Of a DNA stretch of 6,060 nt, positions 1 to 5,997 are shown one piece after another. Origin of the DNA: Leptolinea sp. UBA1437 (GTDB lineage Bacteria > Chloroflexota > Anaerolineae > Anaerolineales > Anaerolineaceae); NCBI GenBank assembly GCA_002329625.1, contig DCTP01000063.1:31079-37138 (forward strand), in the 5' to 3' direction. Made by a program: the position numbers and the translations under genes. Under the pieces are notes generated by a model. The model saw nothing but the letters and a program-made list of their open reading frames with translations. It was not told the origin of the DNA and ran no database searches. Position 1 is the stretch's first letter. Every line of letters begins with the position of its first letter.

Positions 1-536
1 AGAACCTCTTTACCGGTACCTGTTTCGCCTCCGATTAAAATAGAAACCTGAGCTCTCGCTGCAAGTTGAGCATCTTTAAATATCCGTTTCATTTTCTCAT
101 TCTGTCCGACGACGAATGAAAAATCTTTTTTATAAGCACCCATTAAACTTTCAATTTCTTTTTGAAGCCGAATAACATCCTCCGCTCGTTTTAAAGTTGC
201 CTCCAACAGCGGAAAACTTACCGGCTTCGAAAGAAAATCAAAAGCACCGTTTTTCATTGCATCAACAGCCATTTCAACTTCACCGTATGCGGTGATTAAA
301 ATAGTCTTCGGTGTCGGACGAATTCGATTAATGTCATAAAGAAGATCAGGCCCGTATTCCTTGCCGATCTGAACATCCAACATGATGATATCGACCGGTT
401 GACGGTTGAGAATTTCGCGAGCTTCGCTTAAAGATGCGGCATCCAGTATTTCATAGTTAACATCTCTCGAAAGATATTGTTTAATCCCTTCACGAAAATT
501 TTCTTCATCGTCTACCACTAAAACAGTAAAATCCAT
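1..536 (-). CDS. NtrC-family sigma-54-dependent response regulator (5' part only; runs off window start)
   Basis: Two-component response regulator with an N-terminal receiver and the beginning of a sigma-54-activating AAA+ ATPase. I translated 178 codons before the window edge; there is no stop. The receiver (about residues 1-120) has the acidic pair D9/D10, phosphoacceptor D54 (in DIIMLDV), T82 (in ITAYGE) and K104 (in FLSKPV). A helical linker (about 120-138) leads into the AAA+ domain, which starts near FVVGQNEKMKRIF; Walker A is GETGTGKE at 170-177. Known for the family: the phosphorylated protein oligomerises, binds upstream DNA and hydrolyses ATP to open sigma-54 holoenzyme complexes. 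The GAFTGA loop, Walker B and DNA-binding HTH lie outside the window, so activator function is inferred from the fold and from lying in one operon with rpoN and a kinase. The ATG at 536-534 lies 4 bases after the kinase stop and has a GGGAG Shine-Dalgarno at 546-550 inside the kinase gene, which fits translational coupling. The kinase next door is the expected phosphodonor. Confidence 0.93.
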   Translation of the reverse strand, partial: MDFTVLVVDDEENFREGIKQYLSRDVNYEILDAASLSEAREILNRQPVDIIMLDVQIGKEYGPDLLYDINRIRPTPKTILITAYGEVEMAVDAMKNGAFDFLSKPVSFPLLEATLKRAEDVIRLQKEIESLMGAYKKDFSFVVGQNEKMKRIFKDAQLAARAQVSILIGGETGTGKEV

Positions 537-540
537 CCTC

Positions 541-2451
541 TTATACTCCCGTACTAATCGGTAAGGTAATTTCAAAAACGGTACCGCCAGGGTATGATTT
601 TACTTGTATTGTCCCCTTATGTGAGGTAATAATACGTTTGCTGACCGCAAGTCCCCAACCGTTTCCTTTTTTCTTTGAAGTAACAAAAGGTTCAAAAATA
701 TGATCAATTATTTCATCCGGAATTCCCGGACCGTTATCGGAAACTGATATTTGAACCTGTTTCCTCCCTGTCTTTGAATCATGCAAACTGATTTTGAAAG
801 AAATAACCCCACCCTTATTATCGAATGCATCTATCGCATTTCCGATCAGGTTGTTAAATACTTGTTCCATGGAACGCGGGTCGATCAATACTTTCGGCAA
901 ATTTTCTGGTGCGCTGAAAAAAGTTTTGATATTCGCTCGAGCAAAATTCAATTTCCAGCGTTCGATTATGTCATTGATATACTGCTCCAAATCTATTTCT
1001 TCCAAATTCAGCTTGAGTGGTTTGGAAAACGCCAGAATATTATTAACCAGCACGGAAACTCTTGAACAATCTTCCTCAATTCGATTTACCGCTTGATAAA
1101 TATCACTTTGTTCATTTGTTAAACTCTTTATATTCTGAATCCAGATATTCATATTGTTGATCGGATTTCGAATTTCATGGGCTAATAAAGATGCAAAATC
1201 ACCTAAAAATGCTCGTTGGGTAAGTTGTTCTGTTTTAAGACGGCTCTCCTCGGATTCTGATACATCGGTTAAGACAAAAATTGTATAGCTGTTTTTTTCA
1301 TCAAAATCAAGTGTTGAAATCCGGAGATGACAAGGGAAACTTTCTCCGCTTCGACGATGTAAATATTGTATGAAAGGTGTTTCATCAGAGTTATTTTCGG
1401 ATGAAGATAATGTTTGGACGATCTTTCTGACCCCTTCATTTGTTACCAGAAGATCATCTAGAGGGTGTCCAACAACATCGGAAGGAGCAAAACCGAACAT
1501 GATCGATGATATTTGATTGATATATACGATTTGATATTCATTATTGGTAATAATGATGCCTTCTGAGATATTATCGATAATCTGATGATTTAATGAATTT
1601 TGGAATTCGCATTGATACAACGACTTAGTCATCTCCATATTTTCAAATAAACCCTGGAAATATATACTCAGGATTTCAAGAACCGTCTGATAAAAATCTA
1701 GACGATATAAAGCGCTGTCCTGAAATCGGAGAATGAAATAGCCGATCCTTTGTCCGGAATTTGACACGGGAAATATTTTAAAATGAATTGGACTCCCCGC
1801 AAATCCATCAGAAACATCACTTAACCTGTCTCCCTCAAAAGAAGAAAAACGACTTAAATTTTCTTCAATAAAGGGATAGATTGATTTTGACATGATATTC
1901 TTCTGCAACCGATCATAAAGGTCATATTGCTCGAAAATAGGTTCGGGAATAAATCCGAATTCGGAAAGGCCTAATTCTACCGACGTTATGTCCATGAACG
2001 ATTCAAAACCCTCCAAAAAATCAGTCCTTGAACAGAAGGTGACCGAAGCATTTCCGATAATATGCAACAATGCATCCATGGATTGACTTCCGGTTGTTTC
2101 GACATTCCAACGCGGATTAATGACAACCGATGCTAATATAGTTTTTTCTGGTGTTAAATAAGAATTTCTGACCTGAACGGGCTTTATTCGGCCGTCTTGT
2201 GATCGAAATTCAAACCACATAGTATGATGATCTTCATCGGGTATCTCTTTCCAGTTGCGAATCAGATCAGAAAGTTCAGCGGTATCAACCGAAGAACGGA
2301 ATGAATTGAGAAATTCAACTCCCATGGGATTTGCCGAAATCAACCGTCCTTCTTGAACAGCCCAAATAAAAGCGGGAGTGATACATGAATATAAAAATGA
2401 GTCGCAAATGGTCTTGACTTCAAAAGAGTTTTCAATCGAGATATTTTCCAT
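541..2451 (-). CDS. Soluble PAS/GAF-like/PAS sensor histidine kinase (NtrB-like), partner of the downstream regulator
   Basis: A 636-residue histidine kinase with no predicted membrane segment, so it probably senses a cytoplasmic signal. Domains in order: a PAS-like N-terminus (about 13-115); a degenerate GAF-like region (about 130-275, inferred from the SPIHFKIFPV and RIGYFILRF strands followed by a long helix); a clear PAS domain (about 287-400, IIDNISEGIIITNNEYQIVYIN); a HisKA dimerisation/phosphoacceptor domain with H425 in LLAHEIRNP; and a HATPase_c domain. The ATPase has an N box around N534/N538 (VFNNLIGNAIDA), a G1 box DNGPGIP (572-578), FEPF (586-589) and a G2 box GNGWGLA (596-602). 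All catalytic residues are present. W599 stands where most kinases have leucine. The gene starts 5 bases after the rpoN stop with only a weak purine-rich stretch ahead, suggesting reinitiation by ribosomes leaving rpoN. It stops 4 bases before the response regulator. The expected role is to phosphorylate that regulator at D54. The ligand cannot be told from sequence. Confidence 0.95.
   Translation of the reverse strand: MENISIENSFEVKTICDSFLYSCITPAFIWAVQEGRLISANPMGVEFLNSFRSSVDTAELSDLIRNWKEIPDEDHHTMWFEFRSQDGRIKPVQVRNSYLTPEKTILASVVINPRWNVETTGSQSMDALLHIIGNASVTFCSRTDFLEGFESFMDITSVELGLSEFGFIPEPIFEQYDLYDRLQKNIMSKSIYPFIEENLSRFSSFEGDRLSDVSDGFAGSPIHFKIFPVSNSGQRIGYFILRFQDSALYRLDFYQTVLEILSIYFQGLFENMEMTKSLYQCEFQNSLNHQIIDNISEGIIITNNEYQIVYINQISSIMFGFAPSDVVGHPLDDLLVTNEGVRKIVQTLSSSENNSDETPFIQYLHRRSGESFPCHLRISTLDFDEKNSYTIFVLTDVSESEESRLKTEQLTQRAFLGDFASLLAHEIRNPINNMNIWIQNIKSLTNEQSDIYQAVNRIEEDCSRVSVLVNNILAFSKPLKLNLEEIDLEQYINDIIERWKLNFARANIKTFFSAPENLPKVLIDPRSMEQVFNNLIGNAIDAFDNKGGVISFKISLHDSKTGRKQVQISVSDNGPGIPDEIIDHIFEPFVTSKKKGNGWGLAVSKRIITSHKGTIQVKSYPGGTVFEITLPISTGV
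546..550 (-). promoter_or_regulatory. Ribosome binding site of the response regulator
   Basis: On the minus strand this reads GGGAG, 9 bases ahead of the ATG at 536-534. It lies inside the last codons of the kinase gene. It fixes the regulator's start and supports translational coupling of kinase and regulator. Confidence 0.6.
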
Positions 2452-2456
2452 TTGTC

Positions 2457-3866
2457 TTATCTCAAATTAGCGCTGTTTCTCATATGAGCTGGTAAAATGC
2501 CTTCCATGGCACGATATTTGGCAACCGTTCTGCGCGCGATATCGATTCCCATCCCGGTTAATACTTCGACAATTTTTGCGTCAGTCAGTGGTTTCTTTTC
2601 TTCTTTGACCAAATCTTTGATAATTGTTCTGACATTCAGACTTCGATCAAAAAATGCTGACAAGGGAACAACTTTTTTATTGGGAAGCATAACTGTTTTA
2701 TTCGCAACCGCTCGACTGATTGTAGATTCATGAACATCTAACAATTTTGATATCTGTGCGCGGGTAATCGGAACAATATTGCTATCTCCGTATCGAATGA
2801 AATTTCCTTGGAGATCGACCAAAACTTCCATCAATCGCACCATTGTATTATTTCTTTGGTGGAGACACTTAATAAGCAACGAAGCACGGTCAATATCATT
2901 TTTCCATTCCTCCACCTTATCTTCCGGTGCATTTTTCGATTCCCTTTTGAAAAATTCATTCACTCTCAGATTCCCGTTGATCGGCATAATTATCTCTACC
3001 ACAAGCGGATTCTTTGGATTATCGTTCAAGTAATAAATTAAAATATCCGGAAAGTGATAGGTATTATTGTCTACATTATTATCGATTCCTTTTTCCCCCC
3101 AATAAGCACGCCCGGGATAAGGATTCAGATTTTCACCGATAAATTTTTCAATCGTATTAATTTGTTTGGTTGTGAGATCATGGATTTTTGAAATCTCCCG
3201 GTATTTCCCGTGGATTAATAAATCATAAGAATCACGAATAACATCCAAAGTCTTATCGGGGATATCGATTAATCCGGATAAATGCTGGATTTGAACCATT
3301 AAAGCTTCTTGAGGATTGCGCGAACCGACACCAAGGGGATCCGCATGCTGGATTAATTGAATAACCTCCTCGATTTTTGAAGGAAGTACATGGTAATATT
3401 GAGCAATCTCCAATACAGAGGAAGTTATAAATCCGTCTTCATCAAGACTTGTCAGTAAATAAGCCGCGATCATTTTTTCATCACCCTCGAGATCGGGACC
3501 TATTTGTCGTAAAACATAAGTCGGCAAATCTTCATGCTGCGCGGAATCCATATCCGGTTCATGAGATAATTCCGAATGGACCGCATAATTTTCAACCGCA
3601 AAATCATCACGCGGGCTGACAAAAACAATGCTTTCTTCATCTTCGGATTTTAAGGTGCAACAGTTAGGACAAATACCATGGTCGGGAAGCAAACGATGAC
3701 AGGTCGGACAAATTCTTTCATCAGTCAGTTCCAAAGCCGGGTTGACAGATAATTCACTGGCTATTTTTTCGCGAATTTCATCGGCAGACATACTGAGTAT
3801 TGTCATGGTTTGTGCTAAATGTGCTGAAGTTTGCTGACGTAATTCTTGCTTTTGACGTTGATACAT
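2457..3866 (-). CDS. rpoN: RNA polymerase sigma-54 factor RpoN, with a zinc ribbon in place of the usual region II
   Basis: Sigma-54 directs core RNA polymerase to -24/-12 promoters and stays closed until an AAA+ activator acts. The protein has 469 residues, close to the family norm (E. coli 477). Region I (about 1-48) ends in the family pattern ADEIREKIASELSVNPALEL. It is followed by a four-cysteine ribbon C53-x2-C56-x9-C66-x2-C69 (C70 adjacent) and an acidic linker. The core-binding region spans about 110-300 (DPLGVGSRNPQEAL at 176-189). The helix-turn-helix is at 367-390 (ITRAQISKLL...HESTISRAVANK) and the RpoN box is ARRTVAKYR (444-452), which reads the -24 element. Oddities: the ribbon, and region I has SAHLAQTM where TPQLQQAI is usual. 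The ATG at 3866-3864 has GGGG at 3874-3877, 7 bases upstream. It is the first gene of the operon with the kinase and NtrC-type regulator. A sigma-54 promoter match precedes it, so autoregulation is likely. Confidence 0.97.
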   Translation of the reverse strand: MYQRQKQELRQQTSAHLAQTMTILSMSADEIREKIASELSVNPALELTDERICPTCHRLLPDHGICPNCCTLKSEDEESIVFVSPRDDFAVENYAVHSELSHEPDMDSAQHEDLPTYVLRQIGPDLEGDEKMIAAYLLTSLDEDGFITSSVLEIAQYYHVLPSKIEEVIQLIQHADPLGVGSRNPQEALMVQIQHLSGLIDIPDKTLDVIRDSYDLLIHGKYREISKIHDLTTKQINTIEKFIGENLNPYPGRAYWGEKGIDNNVDNNTYHFPDILIYYLNDNPKNPLVVEIIMPINGNLRVNEFFKRESKNAPEDKVEEWKNDIDRASLLIKCLHQRNNTMVRLMEVLVDLQGNFIRYGDSNIVPITRAQISKLLDVHESTISRAVANKTVMLPNKKVVPLSAFFDRSLNVRTIIKDLVKEEKKPLTDAKIVEVLTGMGIDIARRTVAKYRAMEGILPAHMRNSANLR

Positions 3867-3893
3867 AATTTATTCCCCATTATTCCGACAAGT

Positions 3894-3927
3894 TTCAGAA
3901 ATCCATATTCGTTATTGTTCAGAAATC
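3894..3927. repeat. 10-base direct repeat TTCAGAAATC, two copies with 24-base period
   Basis: TTCAGAAATC occurs at 3894-3903 and again at 3918-3927. On the minus strand both read GATTTCTGAA. They lie between the predicted sigma-54 transcription start (about 3935) and the rpoN ATG, so they would be in the leader. The shorter core occurs a third time inverted as TTCTGAA at 4031-4037. This may be an operator or a leader RNA element; chance cannot be excluded in AT-rich DNA. Confidence 0.4.
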
Positions 3928-3945
3928 ATTCGTCTAAGCTATAGG

Positions 3946-3961
3946 TGCAAGTTTTATACCA
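3946..3961 (-). promoter_or_regulatory. Sigma-54 (-24/-12) promoter of the rpoN-kinase-regulator operon
   Basis: The minus strand reads TGGTATAAAACTTGCA. Against the sigma-54 consensus TGGCACG-N4-TTGCW it keeps TGG, the A of CAC, and all of TTGCA, that is 9 of 12 specified positions. The invariant GG (3960-3959) and GC (3948-3947) are separated by exactly 10 bases. Transcription would start near 3935, giving a leader of about 70 bases before the rpoN ATG at 3866. The orientation and distance fit the operon. I found no comparably good sigma-70 promoter on this strand. The match is by eye, without a scored matrix. Confidence 0.65.
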
Positions 3962-4018
3962 CAGCACAAGAATTGTACCAGAGTCAAGTATTCTTCAAAA
4001 GAGATTAAAAGAAGTCGC

Positions 4019-4059
4019 TATGATTTTTTATTCTGAATTTTCCTTTTATCGAATATTCT
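4019..4059 (+). promoter_or_regulatory. Possible sigma-70-type promoter(s) of trmFO
   Basis: Two weak candidates lie upstream of trmFO. One is a -10-like TATGAT (4019-4024) without a good -35 at normal spacing. The other pairs TTCTGA (4031-4036) with TATTCT (4054-4059) across 17 bases. Either would give a short leader. Neither is convincing on its own, but trmFO needs a promoter in this divergent region because rpoN points the other way. Confidence 0.25.
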
Positions 4060-4074
4060 TATTACAACGCGATC

Positions 4075-4080
4075 AAGGAG
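4075..4080 (+). promoter_or_regulatory. Ribosome binding site of trmFO
   Basis: AAGGAG ends 7 bases before the ATG at 4088. This selects that start over the in-frame ATGs at 4097 and 4106, which lack a site of their own. Confidence 0.8.
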
Positions 4081-4087
4081 AAAATCC

Positions 4088-5446
4088 ATGGTAAAAATGT
4101 TCGGTATGGGAAGCAATAATCAATCCGATTTATATATAATCGGCGGAGGCTTAGCCGGTTGTGAAGCCGCATGGACTGCCGCACAAAGAGGAGTTCATGT
4201 CATTCTTTTCGAAATGAGACCGCAAAAAATGACCGAAGCCCATGTGACCGGAAATCTAGCGGAATTGGTTTGTTCCAATTCTTTGGGATCAAACCTGATC
4301 GATCGCGCTTCCGGATTATTGAAAGAAGAACTTCGTTTTTTGGGCTCACTTCTGATCGATATTGCGGAAAAAACCAAATTACCCGCAGGAAATGCATTAG
4401 CTGTGGATCGTGAAGCATTTTCGATCGCGATTGAAAATGCTGTTTTGAGTCACCCGAATATTCAGGTAATCCGTGATGAAGTGAGGTATATTCCCGACGA
4501 TTTACCGGTAATCATCGCAAGCGGACCGTTGACTTCCGAATCGTTATGTAAAGATATTGTCCGCTTGACCGGAGAAGAGAATCTCTATTTTTATGATGCA
4601 ATCGCCCCGGTTGTTTATGCCGATTCGATCGATTTTAAGATTGCTTTTCGGGCTTCTCGTTATGATTTTGACAACTCTGGAGACGGAGATTATATAAACT
4701 GTCCTTTCACAAAAGAAGAATATGATCGTTTTGTCGATCTGCTGATTCATGCCGAACGGATTGAGCTAAAAGATTTTGAGAAAGATATCCTTTCCGGTCA
4801 GCAGAAATTTTTTGAAGGCTGCTTACCGATTGAAATATTGGCAGCCAGAGGGAAAGATGCGCTGGCATTTGGTCCTCTTCGTCCGACCGGATTGAAAGAT
4901 CCTCATACCGGGCATCGTCCATGGGCGGTTTTGCAGTTACGACAAGATAATCTCGCGGGAGATTTATATAACCTGGTAGGTTTTCAAACAAATCTTCGCT
5001 ACTCCGAACAAGAAAGAGTATTTCGAAATATTCCCGGGCTGGAAAATGCCGTTTTTGCTCGCTTCGGTCAAATGCATCGGAATACATTCCTTTCTTCCCC
5101 CGGCCTGATCAATGAACATCTGCAATTAATTTCCGATCCTCGAATATTCTTTGCCGGCCAATTGTCCGGCGTTGAAGGATATATGGGAAATATCGGAACC
5201 GGTTTGGCTGCGGGATTAAATGCAGCCGCATTCATCCATGGAGATCCGTTACCCCTTTTCCCTATAGAGACAATGCTCGGCTCGATGATTCATTACTTGG
5301 CAAATTCAGAGAAAAAGAATTTTCAGCCGGTGAAGGCGAATTTCGGCATATTACCTCCCTTAGAGAACCCTCCCCGATCAAAGCAGGAACGGGGAAGGCA
5401 ATATGCAATTCGCTCTTTAGATACATTAAAAAAACTTCGATCGTGA
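4088..5446 (+). CDS. trmFO: TrmFO: folate/FAD-dependent tRNA (uracil-54-C5)-methyltransferase
   Basis: Makes 5-methyluridine (ribothymidine) at position 54 in the T-loop of tRNA. It uses the methylene group of 5,10-methylenetetrahydrofolate and reduced FAD, unlike the S-adenosylmethionine enzyme TrmA. The protein has 452 residues. The FAD-binding dinucleotide motif is IIGGGLAGCEAA (17-28), followed by FEMRP. Two family cysteines are visible: C62 in LVCSNSLGSN and C245 in FFEGCLPIE, matching the redox/nucleophile pair described in characterised TrmFO enzymes. Other family blocks are ASRYD (189-193), DYINCPFTKEEYDRF (201-215), GPLRPTGLKDP (262-272), LVGFQTNL (296-303) and the second FAD block GQLSGVEGYMGNIGTG (357-372). 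The C-terminal NFGILPPL is also typical. The chosen start has a strong Shine-Dalgarno and leaves about ten residues ahead of the FAD motif. The gene is divergent from rpoN, convergent with the cold-shock gene, and probably monocistronic. Confidence 0.97.
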   Translation: MVKMFGMGSNNQSDLYIIGGGLAGCEAAWTAAQRGVHVILFEMRPQKMTEAHVTGNLAELVCSNSLGSNLIDRASGLLKEELRFLGSLLIDIAEKTKLPAGNALAVDREAFSIAIENAVLSHPNIQVIRDEVRYIPDDLPVIIASGPLTSESLCKDIVRLTGEENLYFYDAIAPVVYADSIDFKIAFRASRYDFDNSGDGDYINCPFTKEEYDRFVDLLIHAERIELKDFEKDILSGQQKFFEGCLPIEILAARGKDALAFGPLRPTGLKDPHTGHRPWAVLQLRQDNLAGDLYNLVGFQTNLRYSEQERVFRNIPGLENAVFARFGQMHRNTFLSSPGLINEHLQLISDPRIFFAGQLSGVEGYMGNIGTGLAAGLNAAAFIHGDPLPLFPIETMLGSMIHYLANSEKKNFQPVKANFGILPPLENPPRSKQERGRQYAIRSLDTLKKLRS

Positions 5447-5468
5447 GCCGGTTGAATTATTCTTTTTT
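5436..5468 (+). terminator. Intrinsic terminator of trmFO, partly usable from the opposite strand
   Basis: TTCGATCG (5436-5443) pairs with CGGTTGAA (5449-5456) as an 8-base-pair stem with two G-U wobbles and the loop TGAGC. It is followed by a T-rich tract ending in six T (5463-5468). A run of A (5428-5434) on the other side gives the minus strand a U tract too, but there the two wobbles become A-C mismatches, so it would terminate the cold-shock transcript less well. The stem uses the last codons and stop of trmFO, and the T tract lies in the end of the cold-shock gene. Confidence 0.6.
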
Positions 5469-5684
5469 CTCTTTATCGATAACATGAACTTCAGTTGCCC
5501 GTAGTCCTTTTGAACTTTCTACAGGAATAAATTCAACCTGTTGACCTTCCGACAGATTTTTAAATCCGTCCGACCGGATATCCAAATAATGAACAAAGAT
5601 GTCTTTTTGACCCGGAACCGCAATAAATCCGTATCCCTTACTCGTATTAAACCATTTGACTGTGCCGGTTAATTTTTCACTCAT
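5457..5684 (-). CDS. Cold-shock domain protein (CspA family)
   Basis: A 75-residue single-domain nucleic-acid-binding protein with the five-strand OB fold of bacterial Csp proteins, which bind single-stranded RNA/DNA and melt RNA structure. It shows the family opening TGTVKWFN (6-13), RNP1 as KGYGFI (16-21) and RNP2 as DIFVHY (28-33). GFKNLSEGQQVEF (40-52) and a C-terminal strand GLRATEV (60-66) in place of the common GPQAANV follow; a short charged tail (DKEKKE) closes the chain. The start at 5684 is chosen because AGGAGA lies 8 bases upstream and because Csp proteins begin just before this motif. The open frame extends 28 codons further upstream, but that would overlap the preceding gene and add an unrelated sequence. 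It follows the small membrane protein gene by 52 bases on the same strand and may share its transcript. Whether it is cold-induced or constitutive cannot be told. Confidence 0.95.
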   Translation of the reverse strand: MSEKLTGTVKWFNTSKGYGFIAVPGQKDIFVHYLDIRSDGFKNLSEGQQVEFIPVESSKGLRATEVHVIDKEKKE

Positions 5685-5691
5685 AATATGA

Positions 5692-5697
5692 TCTCCT
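5692..5697 (-). promoter_or_regulatory. Ribosome binding site of the cold-shock gene
   Basis: The minus strand reads AGGAGA, 7-8 bases before the ATG at 5684-5682. It decides the 75-residue start over the longer open frame beginning at 5768. Confidence 0.75.
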
Positions 5698-5736
5698 GAA
5701 ATTCTTACTTGATAAAAAGTCCGACGGATATCGCAT

Positions 5737-5997
5737 TTACTCAATCGGCCTGCTGATCCATCCGCCAATTAATAGTAAGCCGATACTGACAATTGTTCCC
5801 ACTCCGAAATTAATCGTTCCGAGTGTTAAAAATTTTATTCCCATCAACTCGGCAATATATTGACCGCCAAAAAAGCCGATGTTAGAGACAACGATGTAAA
5901 TAAAAAGGGTAAAAAGATTCCCGCCTCTGATTAAATGGAAGATACACGCATATAAAGTAGCCATTATGAAACTGAAAATAATTGCGGGTAGTATCAT
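5737..5997 (-). CDS. Small three-helix integral membrane protein of unknown function
   Basis: An 86-residue, strongly hydrophobic protein with three likely membrane helices: about 2-20, 27-46 and 58-80. Short polar turns separate them (HLIRGG at 21-26; AELMGIKF at 49-56), and the tail is short (SRPIE). Glycines are frequent in helices 2 and 3 (GFFGG, NFGVGT, LLIGGW), suggesting close helix packing. There is no catalytic motif and no cleavable signal peptide. The ATG shares its A with the stop codon of the upstream gene (TAATG, 5999-5995), and GGAAAG lies 6 bases ahead, so translation is coupled to that gene, probably mnmA. The cold-shock gene follows after 52 bases. The pattern recalls the general look of small GlsB/YeaQ-type membrane proteins, but I see no specific motif and do not assign it. 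I am confident it is a real gene because of length, coupling and coherent topology. Confidence 0.8.
   Translation of the reverse strand: MILPAIIFSFIMATLYACIFHLIRGGNLFTLFIYIVVSNIGFFGGQYIAELMGIKFLTLGTINFGVGTIVSIGLLLIGGWISRPIE

Noticed and set aside
781..1096. Two overlapping plus-strand open frames of 94 and 100 codons
   Set aside because: Antisense to the catalytic part of the histidine kinase; no family resemblance, explained by the kinase coding sequence.
2507..2522. Plus-strand TGGCACG followed by TTGG, resembling a sigma-54 promoter
   Set aside because: It lies inside the 3' end of rpoN, is antisense to it, has GG instead of GC at the -12 position, and has no plus-strand gene downstream.
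3953..3987. Minus-strand TTGACT (3987-3982) and TATAAA (3958-3953) as a sigma-70 promoter for rpoN
   Set aside because: The spacer is 23 bases, far from the 16-18 needed, and the TATAAA is part of the better sigma-54 match.
4707..5087. 126-codon open frame on the minus strand
   Set aside because: Lies wholly inside trmFO, a well-conserved gene on the other strand, and its translation has no recognisable domain; a shadow frame.
5685..5768. 28-codon N-terminal extension of the cold-shock protein
   Set aside because: It would overlap the end of the membrane protein gene and precede a canonical Csp start with a well-placed AGGAGA; the added residues match nothing in the family.
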